This document shows, piece by piece, positions 1 to 9,058 of a stretch of 63,311 bases of DNA. Each line of letters begins with the position of its first letter. Position 1 is the stretch's first letter. A program made the position numbers and the translations under genes. Origin of the DNA: CAYFPO01 sp964345035 (GTDB lineage: Bacteria; Fidelibacterota; Marinisomatia; SCGC-AAA003-L08; GCA-002704045); assembly GCA_964345035.1 (NCBI GenBank), contig CAYFPO010000009.1:1-63311 (forward strand), given 5' to 3'. The notes under the pieces were generated by a model. That model ran no database searches and was not told the DNA's origin. It saw nothing but the letters and a program-made list of their open reading frames with translations.

Positions 1-1
1 C

Positions 2-679
2 TCAACAAACATTATCGCCATCATCCCGGCCCGAGGCGGCAGCAAAGGAGTACCCGGTAAAAATATCAAAAATTTTGATGGCAAACCATTGATTTGCCAT
101 AGTATCGACTATGCTCGTTCGAGTAAAATGATCAATTCGATCTATGTCACTACTGACGATGATCAGATTGCTGAGATATCAAAGGCAACAGGTGCTGAGA
201 TCATCTCACGGCCGGATGAACTCTCAACTGATACAGCTACAACTGAAAGTGCTATCGAACATGCTATATCTGTGATCGATCCTCAACCGGATGTGATCGT
301 ATTACTCCAACCAACCAGTCCACTAAGACCTGAAAATTCACTGGATAAAGCTATCAGTCTATTTCTTGATAATCAATATGATTCATTACTTAGCTTATCT
401 CCTACACATCGGTTTTTTTGGAAAGTTGATGGTAAGTATGCAGAAGCTGAATATGATTACAATCATCGTCCTAGACGTCAGGAAATGACAGAAAAAGATA
501 CTCGGTATATGGAAAATGGATCACTTTATATTTTTACACGAGCTCATTTTGAAACGACTCAAAATCGATTAGGCGGAAATATCGGTTATATTGAATTTCC
601 CGAAGAATATAGCTATGAAATTGACTCAGAAACGGATTTTTTAATTCTGGAAGAAATATCCAAAAGATTGAAATCTTGA
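2..679 (+). CDS. neuA: Acylneuraminate cytidylyltransferase (CMP-nonulosonate synthetase), 5' end cut by window
   Basis: Activates a nonulosonic acid (sialic acid, KDN or relative) with CTP to give the CMP-sugar used by cytoplasmic glycosyltransferases. The frame is open from base 2. The nucleotide-binding signature IPARGGSKGVPGKN lies near the start, so only a few N-terminal residues are missing; 225 residues remain, close to the usual length. VLLQPTSPLRP and the RRQE segment are also typical of the NeuA/KdsB fold. The stop overlaps the next start by 4 bases, and NeuB and a KdsC-like phosphatase follow, which makes a nonulosonate substrate likely. The exact sugar (Neu5Ac, KDN, legionaminate) cannot be read from the sequence. 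Confidence 0.9.
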   Translation, partial: STNIIAIIPARGGSKGVPGKNIKNFDGKPLICHSIDYARSSKMINSIYVTTDDDQIAEISKATGAEIISRPDELSTDTATTESAIEHAISVIDPQPDVIVLLQPTSPLRPENSLDKAISLFLDNQYDSLLSLSPTHRFFWKVDGKYAEAEYDYNHRPRRQEMTEKDTRYMENGSLYIFTRAHFETTQNRLGGNIGYIEFPEEYSYEIDSETDFLILEEISKRLKS

Positions 680-2658
680 GAAAGTTTGTTCACTCTCTCC
701 CTGCCCCCTTTAAAGTAGTAATTATTTTTTTATTTTCTTTCCTGTTACTCATGCAGTTCTGGCATTTACTGTTTCTGTTAAGTCAATATGCTTATCTAAA
801 TTCAGTATTTCTTAGTGAGTATATTAAATCCTTTTTTGTTGCGATTCGATTAGATGGTGTAGTAGCCGGATATTTGGTAATTCCAATTTTCTTCACAATT
901 TATATCCCGTACATTGGCTGGGAATCTCCTTTATATCAGAAAATTATTTCATATTATTTTGGGGCAGTTGTTTTTTTCTATTCTTTTTTGTCAATTGTGG
1001 ATATAGAATTTTTCAATGAATTTGGAACACATTTGAATCTACTTGCGTGGCAGCCCGGTGCGTACAGTTCCGAACTATGGAAACTCATCTGGGTAGAATA
1101 TCCGTTAATCTGGATTATGATTGGAATAATTTTACTCAGTTTCATCTGGATCAAAATTTCAAATGCAATAATCAATAACATAAAACTTGACCAATCTGGA
1201 AACATTAACAAATCAATTTCATTCATATTAGTTTTTATTCTGATAGGTTTAGCCTGCAGAGGGGGTTGGCAGGAACGTCCGATCGATTGGGGACATGCAA
1301 TGTTCAGTCATAATAATTTAGCAAACCAAACTGCATTGAATCCAATCTTTAATCTTGGTAGGTCTGTGTTGCAACTTTCATCAGAAGAAAAATTAGCATC
1401 AATACTTCAATATTCCGATCAATATTTTGCTATGGATAAAACACGGGAGTTGATATTGTCTCCCGATGAGAAATATATTGATTCAGTTTCATTCAACAGG
1501 CAAATACAAAACCCCGAGCCAATTAAACCCAATATTATCCTAATAGTGTTGGAATCATTTGTTGCAAATTTTTGTGGCTTTATTAATCCGGAGATGTCAA
1601 ATGTCACACCAAATCTGGATCAGATCGCTAATAATGGTGTCATAAGTTCAAATTGTTTTGCCATGGGGAAACGGTCTGCTTATGGATTGGGATCAATCCT
1701 ATGTTCCTGGCCAGTACTTCCGGGGTACCCAATCATTTCACAATTAGAATCTCAGAAAAGTACTCAAACCATTGCTTCATTATTAAAGGAAATCGGATTT
1801 ACAACTTATTTCATTTATGGTGGTGATGCTGATTTTGACAATATGAAAGGATTTGCAATTGCAAATGGATTTGATCAGGTAATCGAGCAGGAAAATTTTT
1901 CTCTGGGGACACCCGGCACCATGTGGGGAGTGTATGACGAATACATTTTTGACAAAGCTGCTACAATTTTAGACACATCCACTGCAGCAAAATTCTTGAC
2001 GATATTCACTACTACGAATCATCAACCATGGAAAATTCCTGAGTATGCGCAGAATAAACTTCCTGAATTTTCTAATCAAAAATATCACCGTGGAAACACA
2101 CTTTGTACAATGGCATATACAGATATGGTAATTGGTGAGTTTATTCAAGAAAACAGAACAAAACTTTGGTTCGACAATACAATTTTCGTATTCATTTCAG
2201 ATCACAGTCTAAATGTATATGATGGAATGTACGAAGATCCGAGAAATGGTCATATACCGTTTATTATTTATGCACCAAAATTGATAACAGAACATAGAAG
2301 AGTGGATGAACCTACGAGTCAGGCAGATGTAGTACCCACTCTTTTACATTTAATAGGATATCCACTACCCTTCGATTTGATGGGCAGAAACATTCTCGCA
2401 CCCAATTATAGAGGAATAGCTTGTAGAATTATTAATGACTATTTTATGTGGTTTACAAAAGATTACATCTACACAGAGGTTCCAGGTCAAAATCAAAATT
2501 TATATATATTAAATGATCTTTATCAATACCCCTATTCAGTCATTAATAAAAATGATATTCCTTATGAAAGTATTCAGTCGCAATTCCATGCATACATACA
2601 ATCAGCATTTACATATTTCAAATCCAAAAATAACAGAAATTTATCCCTTAACAAATAG
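676..2658 (+). CDS. LtaS-like membrane sulfatase/phosphotransferase (alkaline phosphatase superfamily)
   Basis: A 660-residue inner-membrane protein starting at TTG and overlapping the neuA stop. Residues about 10-200 hold roughly five hydrophobic helices. The rest is an extracytoplasmic sulfatase-type domain: PNIILIVLESFV at the first metal site, GKRSAYGLGS where LtaS enzymes carry their nucleophile, then TTNHQPW and SDHS before GHIPFIIYAP. Family members move phosphoglycerol or phosphoethanolamine onto lipids or glycans, or are sulfatases. Its place between neuA and neuB suggests it decorates the surface glycan or lipid A core made by this operon. The nucleophile position appears to be Ser rather than Thr. 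The substrate is not deducible. Confidence 0.8.
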   Translation: MRKFVHSLPAPFKVVIIFLFSFLLLMQFWHLLFLLSQYAYLNSVFLSEYIKSFFVAIRLDGVVAGYLVIPIFFTIYIPYIGWESPLYQKIISYYFGAVVFFYSFLSIVDIEFFNEFGTHLNLLAWQPGAYSSELWKLIWVEYPLIWIMIGIILLSFIWIKISNAIINNIKLDQSGNINKSISFILVFILIGLACRGGWQERPIDWGHAMFSHNNLANQTALNPIFNLGRSVLQLSSEEKLASILQYSDQYFAMDKTRELILSPDEKYIDSVSFNRQIQNPEPIKPNIILIVLESFVANFCGFINPEMSNVTPNLDQIANNGVISSNCFAMGKRSAYGLGSILCSWPVLPGYPIISQLESQKSTQTIASLLKEIGFTTYFIYGGDADFDNMKGFAIANGFDQVIEQENFSLGTPGTMWGVYDEYIFDKAATILDTSTAAKFLTIFTTTNHQPWKIPEYAQNKLPEFSNQKYHRGNTLCTMAYTDMVIGEFIQENRTKLWFDNTIFVFISDHSLNVYDGMYEDPRNGHIPFIIYAPKLITEHRRVDEPTSQADVVPTLLHLIGYPLPFDLMGRNILAPNYRGIACRIINDYFMWFTKDYIYTEVPGQNQNLYILNDLYQYPYSVINKNDIPYESIQSQFHAYIQSAFTYFKSKNNRNLSLNK

Positions 2659-2715
2659 CATGGATTCCCGTAGGTTTTGACGTATACTTTCGACAAAATT
2701 AAGGCATTTGAAAAT

Positions 2716-3765
2716 ATGAATATACTACAATTTAACAAGCGAAAAGTTGGAGATGGTTCTCCTGCATTCATTATTGCAGAAATCGGAATTAATCATCAGG
2801 GTGATGTCAATATAGCAAAAGAATTAATACAACAAGCAAAAAACTGCGGTGCAGATGCTGTGAAATTCCAGAAAAGATCCATATCCAGAATATTGACTAA
2901 AGAAGGGTTGGAAATGCCCTATGATAATCCCAATAGTTTTGGCAAAACCTATGGAGAACATAAAAAAGTGCTGGAATTATCTGATAAGGACTACCAAAAT
3001 TTGTATGATTACTCCAATAATTTGGAAATTCTTTTTTCAGCCTCAGGATGGGATGAAGAAAGCATTGATTTTTTGGATGACCTTGGTGTGCCTTTCTACA
3101 AAATGGCTTCGGCGGATTTAACCAATTTTCCTTTATTGGAACATGTATCCAAAAAAAATAAACCCATTATTCTTTCCACAGGTATGTCAGATATGGAGAC
3201 AGTGAAAAATGCCTTTGAACTGGTCAACAAAATTAATGACCAAATTGCTGTAATGCAATGTACTTCTACCTATCCATCTAAATTTGAAGAAATTCATTTG
3301 AACGTCATTAATACATTTACATCTGAGTTTCCGGGTGCAGTGATTGGATATTCCGGTCACGAGTTAGGTATTGCTATACCGCCGGTAGCTGTTGCGCTCG
3401 GAGCAAAAATTATCGAACGGCATTTCACTCTGGATAGAACTATGAAGGGTGGAGATCATTCAGCATCTCTTGAACCGGGTGGATTTGCAAAGATGGTAAG
3501 GGATATCCGCCATGTAGAGCAAGCCATGGGAAGTGCTGTAAAGAAAATTCAACAATCCGAAATACCGATTTTTAACAAACTTGCTAAAAGTATTGTTGCT
3601 TCGGAGTCCATACCGGCAGGTTCCGTAATTGAAAGATCAATGCTGACAACAAAGGGACCCGGTACCGGTATATCTCCGATGAAACTGAATCATCTCATCG
3701 GTAAAACTACATTGGAAGAAATACCTGTAGACACAATAATTAAAGAAAATCAGATCAATTGGTAA
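2716..3765 (+). CDS. neuB: N-acylneuraminate (nonulosonate) synthase with SAF domain
   Basis: Condenses phosphoenolpyruvate with a six-carbon N-acyl sugar (or its 6-phosphate) to form a nine-carbon keto-acid. The TIM-barrel domain opens with FIIAEIGINHQGD and contains DAVKFQKR, STGMSDMETV and the GGDHSASLEPGGF loop. A C-terminal SAF/antifreeze-like domain covers about the last 60 residues (SIPAGSVIERSML). An in-frame TTG lies 39 bases upstream, but the ATG at 2716 gives the normal NeuB N-terminus (349 residues), so I prefer it. The stop overlaps the next start by 7 bases. With a KdsC-type phosphatase next door, the product may be a 9-phosphate. Confidence 0.92.
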   Translation: MNILQFNKRKVGDGSPAFIIAEIGINHQGDVNIAKELIQQAKNCGADAVKFQKRSISRILTKEGLEMPYDNPNSFGKTYGEHKKVLELSDKDYQNLYDYSNNLEILFSASGWDEESIDFLDDLGVPFYKMASADLTNFPLLEHVSKKNKPIILSTGMSDMETVKNAFELVNKINDQIAVMQCTSTYPSKFEEIHLNVINTFTSEFPGAVIGYSGHELGIAIPPVAVALGAKIIERHFTLDRTMKGGDHSASLEPGGFAKMVRDIRHVEQAMGSAVKKIQQSEIPIFNKLAKSIVASESIPAGSVIERSMLTTKGPGTGISPMKLNHLIGKTTLEEIPVDTIIKENQINW

Positions 3766-4253
3766 ATAAATCTCTCAAATCAAAAATTTGTAAGGTTAAA
3801 TTGGTGGTCACTGATATTGATGGTGTCTGGACAGATGGTAAAGTTTACTATACAGATGAAGGATATTTATTAAAAGGATTCTCAACCTATGATGGAATGG
3901 CTGTTGAACTCCTTCGAAATGCGAATATGACCACAGCAATCATTACATCCGAGTTGTCACCAACAGTTCAATCCAGAGCAGAAAAGTTGGGCATTGAATA
4001 TGTTTATATAGGAGAAAAACACAAATTAAAACGAGTTGAATATTTGTGTAAAATTTTGGAATTGGAGTTGGATAATGTAGCATTCATAGGGGATGATGTG
4101 AACGATTTGGAATCTTTGAAATCTGTCGGCCTTTCCGCAATGCCACCAAATAGCCCAATCCTTGACAGATTCAATCCGGACTATATCACCAAAAGAAACG
4201 GTGGTGATGGTGCATTCCGGAACTTTGCTGATTTTATACTGCAGAATAAATAA
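3759..4253 (+). CDS. KdsC-family HAD phosphatase, probably nonulosonate-9-phosphate phosphatase
   Basis: A compact 164-residue C0-type HAD phosphatase. The nucleophile motif is VVTDIDGVWTDG (DxD), motif II is IITSE, and motif III is FIGDDVNDLESL. The family includes KdsC (Kdo-8-phosphate phosphatase) and the KDN-9-phosphate phosphatase known from Bacteroides thetaiotaomicron. The Trp in DGVWTDG and the KRNGGDGAFRNF tail resemble the latter as I remember it. It begins at TTG inside the end of neuB, so the two are translationally coupled. No kdsA or kdsB is visible, which favours a role in the NeuB pathway, although Kdo-8-phosphate remains possible because a Kdo-transferase gene follows. Confidence 0.85.
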   Translation: MVNKSLKSKICKVKLVVTDIDGVWTDGKVYYTDEGYLLKGFSTYDGMAVELLRNANMTTAIITSELSPTVQSRAEKLGIEYVYIGEKHKLKRVEYLCKILELELDNVAFIGDDVNDLESLKSVGLSAMPPNSPILDRFNPDYITKRNGGDGAFRNFADFILQNK

Positions 4254-4262
4254 TCACAGCCA

Positions 4263-5534
4263 ATGCTGATATACATATTGTATATCTTACTCTCCCCTTT
4301 CCTCTGGATCATCCTATTCCTATGCTCATTAACTTATACCAAAATCGGTTCACATTGGAGATCACAGTGGATTACTGTAAAAAATACAAAAAGACAGATT
4401 AGAGCTTCTCTCAACAATCGAAAAATATTGTTATTTCATGCTGCTTCAGCTGGAGAATTTGAACAATTAAAACCCATACTAAAGTTGATTGACAAAGAAC
4501 AGTATTTTGTTGTTCAATCTTTTTTTTCACCCACCATTTACGAAAAAGAATTTAACACTGAACTGGCGGATTGTGTGTGTTACCATCCATTTGATTTCCT
4601 CTGGTCAGCAATTTTATTTTTCAAATCTATCAATCCAGATTATTACATTATTACACGGCATGATATTTGGCCAACTCATGTATTTATTGCAAAATTTTTT
4701 AAAGTTAAAACAATGCTAATAAATGCCAATCTTCATAATGATTCAGTAAGATTGAAATTCGGTATAAAATTTTTTAACAGATGGCTATTTTCAAATTTTA
4801 ACAAGATACTGACCGGATCTGAGCGATTAAAAAACAACCTCGAAAAATTAACCAATCCCTGTAAAATTATTTCCACAGGAGATTCACGATTCGACCGTGT
4901 GAAAAGCAGAAAAGAAAATGCAATTTTGAATCATTTTCCTGAATCCATTAATAATACCAGAAATATATTGTTGGGAAGTCTCATTGAATCTGATCTGGAT
5001 AAAATCTTTACAGGAATCCAGAAATCCTATCCCGGTGGTGAAGATGAATTGAAGGAAAAAAAACATCGCCTGATTATTGTACCTCACGAAACGGATGAAA
5101 CAGATCTAATACAAATTGAAGAATATTGTAAGAAACTTCAATTGAGTCCGGTACGTTTTTCAAATATGGGAAATAATCTGTCTAATACTGTTATAATTGA
5201 TCGGGTGGGTATTCTTGCTGATTTATATGGATATGCCGATATGGCTTATGTAGGTGGCGGATTTGGTGCAGGAGTGCACTCTGTCATTGAACCAGCAGTT
5301 TATGGATGTGCTGTTTCTTTTGGTCCAAATATTGAAATTTTAGATGAAGCTATAGAAATGTACGACCGTAACATAGGAATTATGATACATTCTGGTGAAG
5401 ATTTCTACAAGTTTCTAAAGCTGTTGGACAACACAGATAAATTGAACCAAATTCAATCTGATACCGGTCATTTCGTCCAGAATAAAAGCAATTCCTCACC
5501 ATTGATAATAAAAGAAATATTTAATGATGGGTAA
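4263..5534 (+). CDS. waaA: 3-deoxy-D-manno-octulosonic-acid (Kdo) transferase-like GT30 glycosyltransferase
   Basis: A 423-residue inner-membrane-anchored glycosyltransferase of family GT30. These enzymes transfer Kdo from CMP-Kdo to the lipid A precursor at the cytoplasmic face. There is one N-terminal hydrophobic helix (residues 3-25), then FHAASAGEFEQLKP with the conserved catalytic Glu near residue 65. The C-terminal donor-binding half shows DLYGYADMAYVGGGFG and HSVIEPAVYG, matching the family's AD-xAFVGGS and H-x3-EPA elements. ITRHDIWP replaces the usual METELWP, a divergence worth noting. It sits 9 bases after the KdsC-like gene, so it could use a nonulosonate rather than Kdo as donor; that is inference. 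Confidence 0.85.
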   Translation: MLIYILYILLSPFLWIILFLCSLTYTKIGSHWRSQWITVKNTKRQIRASLNNRKILLFHAASAGEFEQLKPILKLIDKEQYFVVQSFFSPTIYEKEFNTELADCVCYHPFDFLWSAILFFKSINPDYYIITRHDIWPTHVFIAKFFKVKTMLINANLHNDSVRLKFGIKFFNRWLFSNFNKILTGSERLKNNLEKLTNPCKIISTGDSRFDRVKSRKENAILNHFPESINNTRNILLGSLIESDLDKIFTGIQKSYPGGEDELKEKKHRLIIVPHETDETDLIQIEEYCKKLQLSPVRFSNMGNNLSNTVIIDRVGILADLYGYADMAYVGGGFGAGVHSVIEPAVYGCAVSFGPNIEILDEAIEMYDRNIGIMIHSGEDFYKFLKLLDNTDKLNQIQSDTGHFVQNKSNSSPLIIKEIFNDG

Positions 5535-6246
5535 TTACAAATTTTCAATCCTAATATTTTTTTGCTTCAATACTTTATTCACACAGTTACCATTTCAGGT
5601 TGGTGAAAAATTGATATATGATATTGACTTTCGTATTTTTAATGCCGGAAAAGCAACTTTGGAAATTCAACAGGACACAATTAATGGAGAAAATGTATTT
5701 AAAATAACTGCAATTACCCGCACAAATTCATTTCTTGATAGATTTTATAAAGTGCGGGATAGAATTGATGCGTGGATAGCACCGGTACAATTTAGTCTCA
5801 TTAAAGTCCAAAAAAAAATAAGGGAGAGAAAATACAAAAAAGACCACACTGCAGTAATAAACCATCAAGATTCTACAGCTATAACAGGGAATAAAACAAT
5901 AAAACTTCCTGGAATGGTTATGGATCCAACATCTGCAATTTATTATTTCAGAACATTAAATATTGAATTGGATGATCAATACCGGTTTTACAGTTATGAT
6001 AACGGAAAAGTAAAAGAAGTAATGGTTCAATTATCTGAAATGAATAATGTTTCTGTTCCTGCTGGAATTTTTGATTGTTTTATTATTGAGCCGACGGCAG
6101 TATCAGGAAAATTGTTAAAAAATGAAGGAGAAATGAAAATCTGGATATCCAAGGATTCTCAAAGGCTGCCGATTAAAATTGAACAAAAAACCAATATTGG
6201 GAATATGGTACTTAACTTACGGGAAGTGCTAAAAAATCCTGGTTAA
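5524..6246 (+). CDS. DUF3108 family periplasmic protein
   Basis: A 240-residue exported protein with a signal peptide (about residues 4-20). It begins its mature part LPFQVGEKLIYDIDF, a typical DUF3108 opening, and has the family's repeated antiparallel strands (GKATLEIQQDT, RFYKVRDRIDAW). DUF3108 has no assigned biochemical role; it is frequent in FCB genomes and often lies next to envelope genes. It overlaps the end of waaA by 11 bases and so belongs to the same operon. Its 3' end runs 18 bases into the convergent rseP gene, with no room for a separate terminator. Confidence 0.75.
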   Translation: MMGNYKFSILIFFCFNTLFTQLPFQVGEKLIYDIDFRIFNAGKATLEIQQDTINGENVFKITAITRTNSFLDRFYKVRDRIDAWIAPVQFSLIKVQKKIRERKYKKDHTAVINHQDSTAITGNKTIKLPGMVMDPTSAIYYFRTLNIELDDQYRFYSYDNGKVKEVMVQLSEMNNVSVPAGIFDCFIIEPTAVSGKLLKNEGEMKIWISKDSQRLPIKIEQKTNIGNMVLNLREVLKNPG

Positions 6247-7296
6247 ATCATTATAAATTACAAAAATAATTAACCCAAATAACAAAAACATTCCAACCTG
6301 CTGAACACCCAATTTCACTTTTGCAGGTAATTTTCTTCTGGATATTCCTTCAATAATGGAAATTAATGCATGCCCTCCATCCAATCCGGGAATGGGTAGT
6401 ATATTCAAAAAAGCAAGGTTGACACTGATGATCGCCATCATACCAAATAATGACCAAATCCCAGATTTCGCAGATTCACCGGCCATTTTTGCAATTAACA
6501 CAGGTCCTCCAATTTCTTTCAGGGATGCATCTCCTTTTAGAATAATAAGCAGGGATTGTGCGGTAACATTTAACCAATCAAAAGTTTTATTGATACCAAG
6601 CTGCATCCCTTCAATTAATCCGACAGATCGAGGTTCACTCAAAACCGGACCAATACCTATCATCCCCTGATTCACCAGATCGCCATCTACCAAGGATCTT
6701 TCTGATCGTGTAATTAGTGAGTCTGAAAAAATATATCCATCTCTTTCCCATTCAATGAAAACAATTTCATCAGGACGGCCATGGATCATTTCAGTCATTT
6801 CCACCCAACTGGTGACTTTTTTTCCATCTACTGAAATAATAACATCTCTCTCAATTAACCCGGCTGTCATTGCTGGATAATCTTCAACCAGATAACCAAC
6901 TGTGGGAGATGGATCAGGTTCACTCACACCCATTTTCATATATAACATGGTAAACAAAATAATTGACAGAAGCAGATTCATTATTACTCCTGCAGATGAA
7001 AACCAGATCTGTTGTATTGGTGATTTTGACAAATATTCATTATCAGCACCTGTAGTATTAGAATCCAGACTTTCATCTATAATTCCTGATACTTTTACAT
7101 AACCGCCTAATGGAAATAATCCTAAGCCATATTCAGTTTCACCAATTTTTTTCTTTAGACCTAATCCAAAAAAATTGAAGCCAAGGTAAAATTTTTCAAC
7201 CTTTATCCCAACTGATCGTGCAGCTAAATAATGACCAAGTTCGTGAACAAAAATGATTATACAAAATACAAATATGATAGAGATTACATAAATCAT
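6229..7296 (-). CDS. rseP: RIP metalloprotease RseP (site-2 protease)
   Basis: Intramembrane zinc protease that cleaves anti-sigma factors and leftover signal peptides in the inner membrane. The zinc motif HELGH is at residues 18-22 in the first helix, and the third ligand is in PIPGLDGGH around residue 306. One PDZ-like region is visible (PTVGYLVEDYPAMTAGLIERDVI, about residues 125-200), as in short bacterial RseP proteins of about 350 residues. It is the last gene of the minus-strand envelope operon and overlaps dxr by 4 bases. A dxr-rseP pair inside a bamA/lpx cluster matches the classical arrangement in proteobacteria, here placed at the end. Confidence 0.93.
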   Translation of the reverse strand: MIYVISIIFVFCIIIFVHELGHYLAARSVGIKVEKFYLGFNFFGLGLKKKIGETEYGLGLFPLGGYVKVSGIIDESLDSNTTGADNEYLSKSPIQQIWFSSAGVIMNLLLSIILFTMLYMKMGVSEPDPSPTVGYLVEDYPAMTAGLIERDVIISVDGKKVTSWVEMTEMIHGRPDEIVFIEWERDGYIFSDSLITRSERSLVDGDLVNQGMIGIGPVLSEPRSVGLIEGMQLGINKTFDWLNVTAQSLLIILKGDASLKEIGGPVLIAKMAGESAKSGIWSLFGMMAIISVNLAFLNILPIPGLDGGHALISIIEGISRRKLPAKVKLGVQQVGMFLLFGLIIFVIYNDLTRIF

Positions 7297-8450
7297 GTTT
7301 CAATTTCCTTAATATAATTTTGAACCAATTCTTTAGTGTTTTTTGTAATTATTTCAATTTCCTCCAATTCAGGATTTTTTATAAAGTCACTGGCTTCCAG
7401 CGCATATTCAATAATTCGTGGAATTTGTGCAAATTGAATCCTTTCGGCCAAATAACTACTCACTGTTTCATCATTAGCAACATTTAATACTACTGGTGCT
7501 GACCCACCGAGATTAAGTGCATCGTACGCAAGTTTAATACACGGAAATTTTTCTAAATCCGGAGGTTCAAATGTGAGGGATTGTATTTTTGTAAAATCCA
7601 AAGGTTCCCATGAAACATCCGTGTGATCTGGATAAGTCAGTGCATATTGGATGGGAATTTTCATATCGGGTACGCCCAGTTGTGCTTTTACAGACCCATC
7701 CACAAATTCGACCATCGAGTGAACGATTGACTGTGGATGGACTATGACTTCAATCTTTTCAACCGGAATATTAAATAACCAATGCGCTTCTATTATTTCC
7801 AATCCCTTGTTCATCATTGTAGCTGAATCAATTGTTATTTTATTTCCCATATCCCAATTAGGATGCTGCAATGCCTCTGATTTTGTGATGGTATTAAATT
7901 CTCTAATGGGTTTCGTTCTAAACGGACCACCCGAGCCTGTAAGAATCAACTTTTGTACCTGCTCCAGTTTTTCACCCCTAAGGCATTGCCAGATAGCAGA
8001 ATGTTCACTATCCATGGGAAAAATATTTACATTATACTCTGTTAACAAATTGTTGATATGTTCGCCTGCCATCACCATACTTTCCTTATTGGATAAGGCA
8101 ATGTCCACTCCTGCTCTAATACTGTTCACCGTTGGTGCCATCCCCACAGAACCAACCAACCCATTTACCATTAGATCCACAATATCTATTCTGGCAGTTT
8201 CCAATAATCCATCTCTCCCTGTAAGAATATTACATTTTCCATTCAAAATGGCGGTACAATAACTAAATTGTGATTCATCCACAATACAAATGGTTTCAGG
8301 TAAATATTTTAATGCTTGTTTACATAACAATTCAGCATTCATATTTGCAGATAAATATTCTACTTTGAATAGCTCAGGATTTCTATCAACAACTTCCAAT
8401 GTTTGTGTTCCAATGGATCCGGTAGATCCCAGTATACCAATCTTTTTCAT
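7293..8450 (-). CDS. dxr: 1-deoxy-D-xylulose 5-phosphate reductoisomerase
   Basis: Second step of the methylerythritol phosphate pathway: NADPH-dependent rearrangement and reduction of DXP to MEP for isoprenoid (undecaprenyl) synthesis. The dinucleotide-binding motif GILGSTGSIGTQTLEVV opens the 385-residue protein. Conserved blocks ALSNKESMVMAG, FPMDSEHSAIWQCL (metal ligands), GSGGPFR, MNKGLEIIEAHWLF and HPQSIVHSMVEFVDGSV are all present, and the length is normal. It sits with uppS in one operon, so precursor synthesis and polyprenyl elongation are linked. Confidence 0.97.
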   Translation of the reverse strand: MKKIGILGSTGSIGTQTLEVVDRNPELFKVEYLSANMNAELLCKQALKYLPETICIVDESQFSYCTAILNGKCNILTGRDGLLETARIDIVDLMVNGLVGSVGMAPTVNSIRAGVDIALSNKESMVMAGEHINNLLTEYNVNIFPMDSEHSAIWQCLRGEKLEQVQKLILTGSGGPFRTKPIREFNTITKSEALQHPNWDMGNKITIDSATMMNKGLEIIEAHWLFNIPVEKIEVIVHPQSIVHSMVEFVDGSVKAQLGVPDMKIPIQYALTYPDHTDVSWEPLDFTKIQSLTFEPPDLEKFPCIKLAYDALNLGGSAPVVLNVANDETVSSYLAERIQFAQIPRIIEYALEASDFIKNPELEEIEIITKNTKELVQNYIKEIET

Positions 8451-9058
8451 AAATGTATTAATAATCCCAATATTGGTTGAAAATTTGAATTTGAATTAGT
8501 TGTACTAATTTTAAATCCTACATTGAACTGAAAATTGTCTAAAATGTTTTGATAATATTCCATTTGAAGAATATGAGTATGCCATTCGTCAAACAGATAA
8601 ATCCATGTTGCTGATAAAAATTGATTATCCAATTTTTTAGTAAAACAAAATGCAGCATGATACCACCTGTAATTTTTTTCTTCAAAATATTTTATTCTGT
8701 GTATTCCTGCATTAAAGGATGTATCTGTCCAGGGAAAGAGTATTAATTGTGGGATGTAGCCTATGGATGTTTGGAAATACAATTGTATATCATTTTCATT
8801 TTCTGAAGGAGAAAACGCACCTGAAACATTTAAATTCGGTGAAATCCACCATTTTCCTGAAAAATAAGGTCTGATTGTGTTGTCATATTCTTGAAAATCT
8901 CCAGAAAACTGGAATTCAGATTCATAGTAATGATTAATTTTAAATGTGCTGATTTTCCCGGAATATATGTCTGCATCAATGTCCTGTGCAGACAATATAT
9001 TTGAAAGAAAAACGACTTGGAATATTAATTTCCAGTCAGGAAATAATGCCTCTGTCAC
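8447..9058 (-). CDS. Exported beta-rich protein of unknown function in the lipid A operon
   Basis: Not recognised. The open frame extends upstream into lpxA, but a GTG at 9058 preceded by a GGAAG-like site gives a 203-residue protein that begins directly with a signal peptide (WKLIFQVVFLSNILSAQ), so I chose it. The rest alternates aromatic and polar residues in short strands (YYESEFQFSGDFQEYD, WWISPNLNVSGAF, FNVGFKIST) and ends in a hydrophobic strand (ILGLLIHL), as in small outer-membrane beta-barrels. It overlaps dxr by 4 bases and lpxA by 23, so it is cotranscribed with outer-membrane biogenesis genes. The barrel reading is an inference from strand pattern only. Confidence 0.6.
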   Translation of the reverse strand: MTEALFPDWKLIFQVVFLSNILSAQDIDADIYSGKISTFKINHYYESEFQFSGDFQEYDNTIRPYFSGKWWISPNLNVSGAFSPSENENDIQLYFQTSIGYIPQLILFPWTDTSFNAGIHRIKYFEEKNYRWYHAAFCFTKKLDNQFLSATWIYLFDEWHTHILQMEYYQNILDNFQFNVGFKISTTNSNSNFQPILGLLIHL

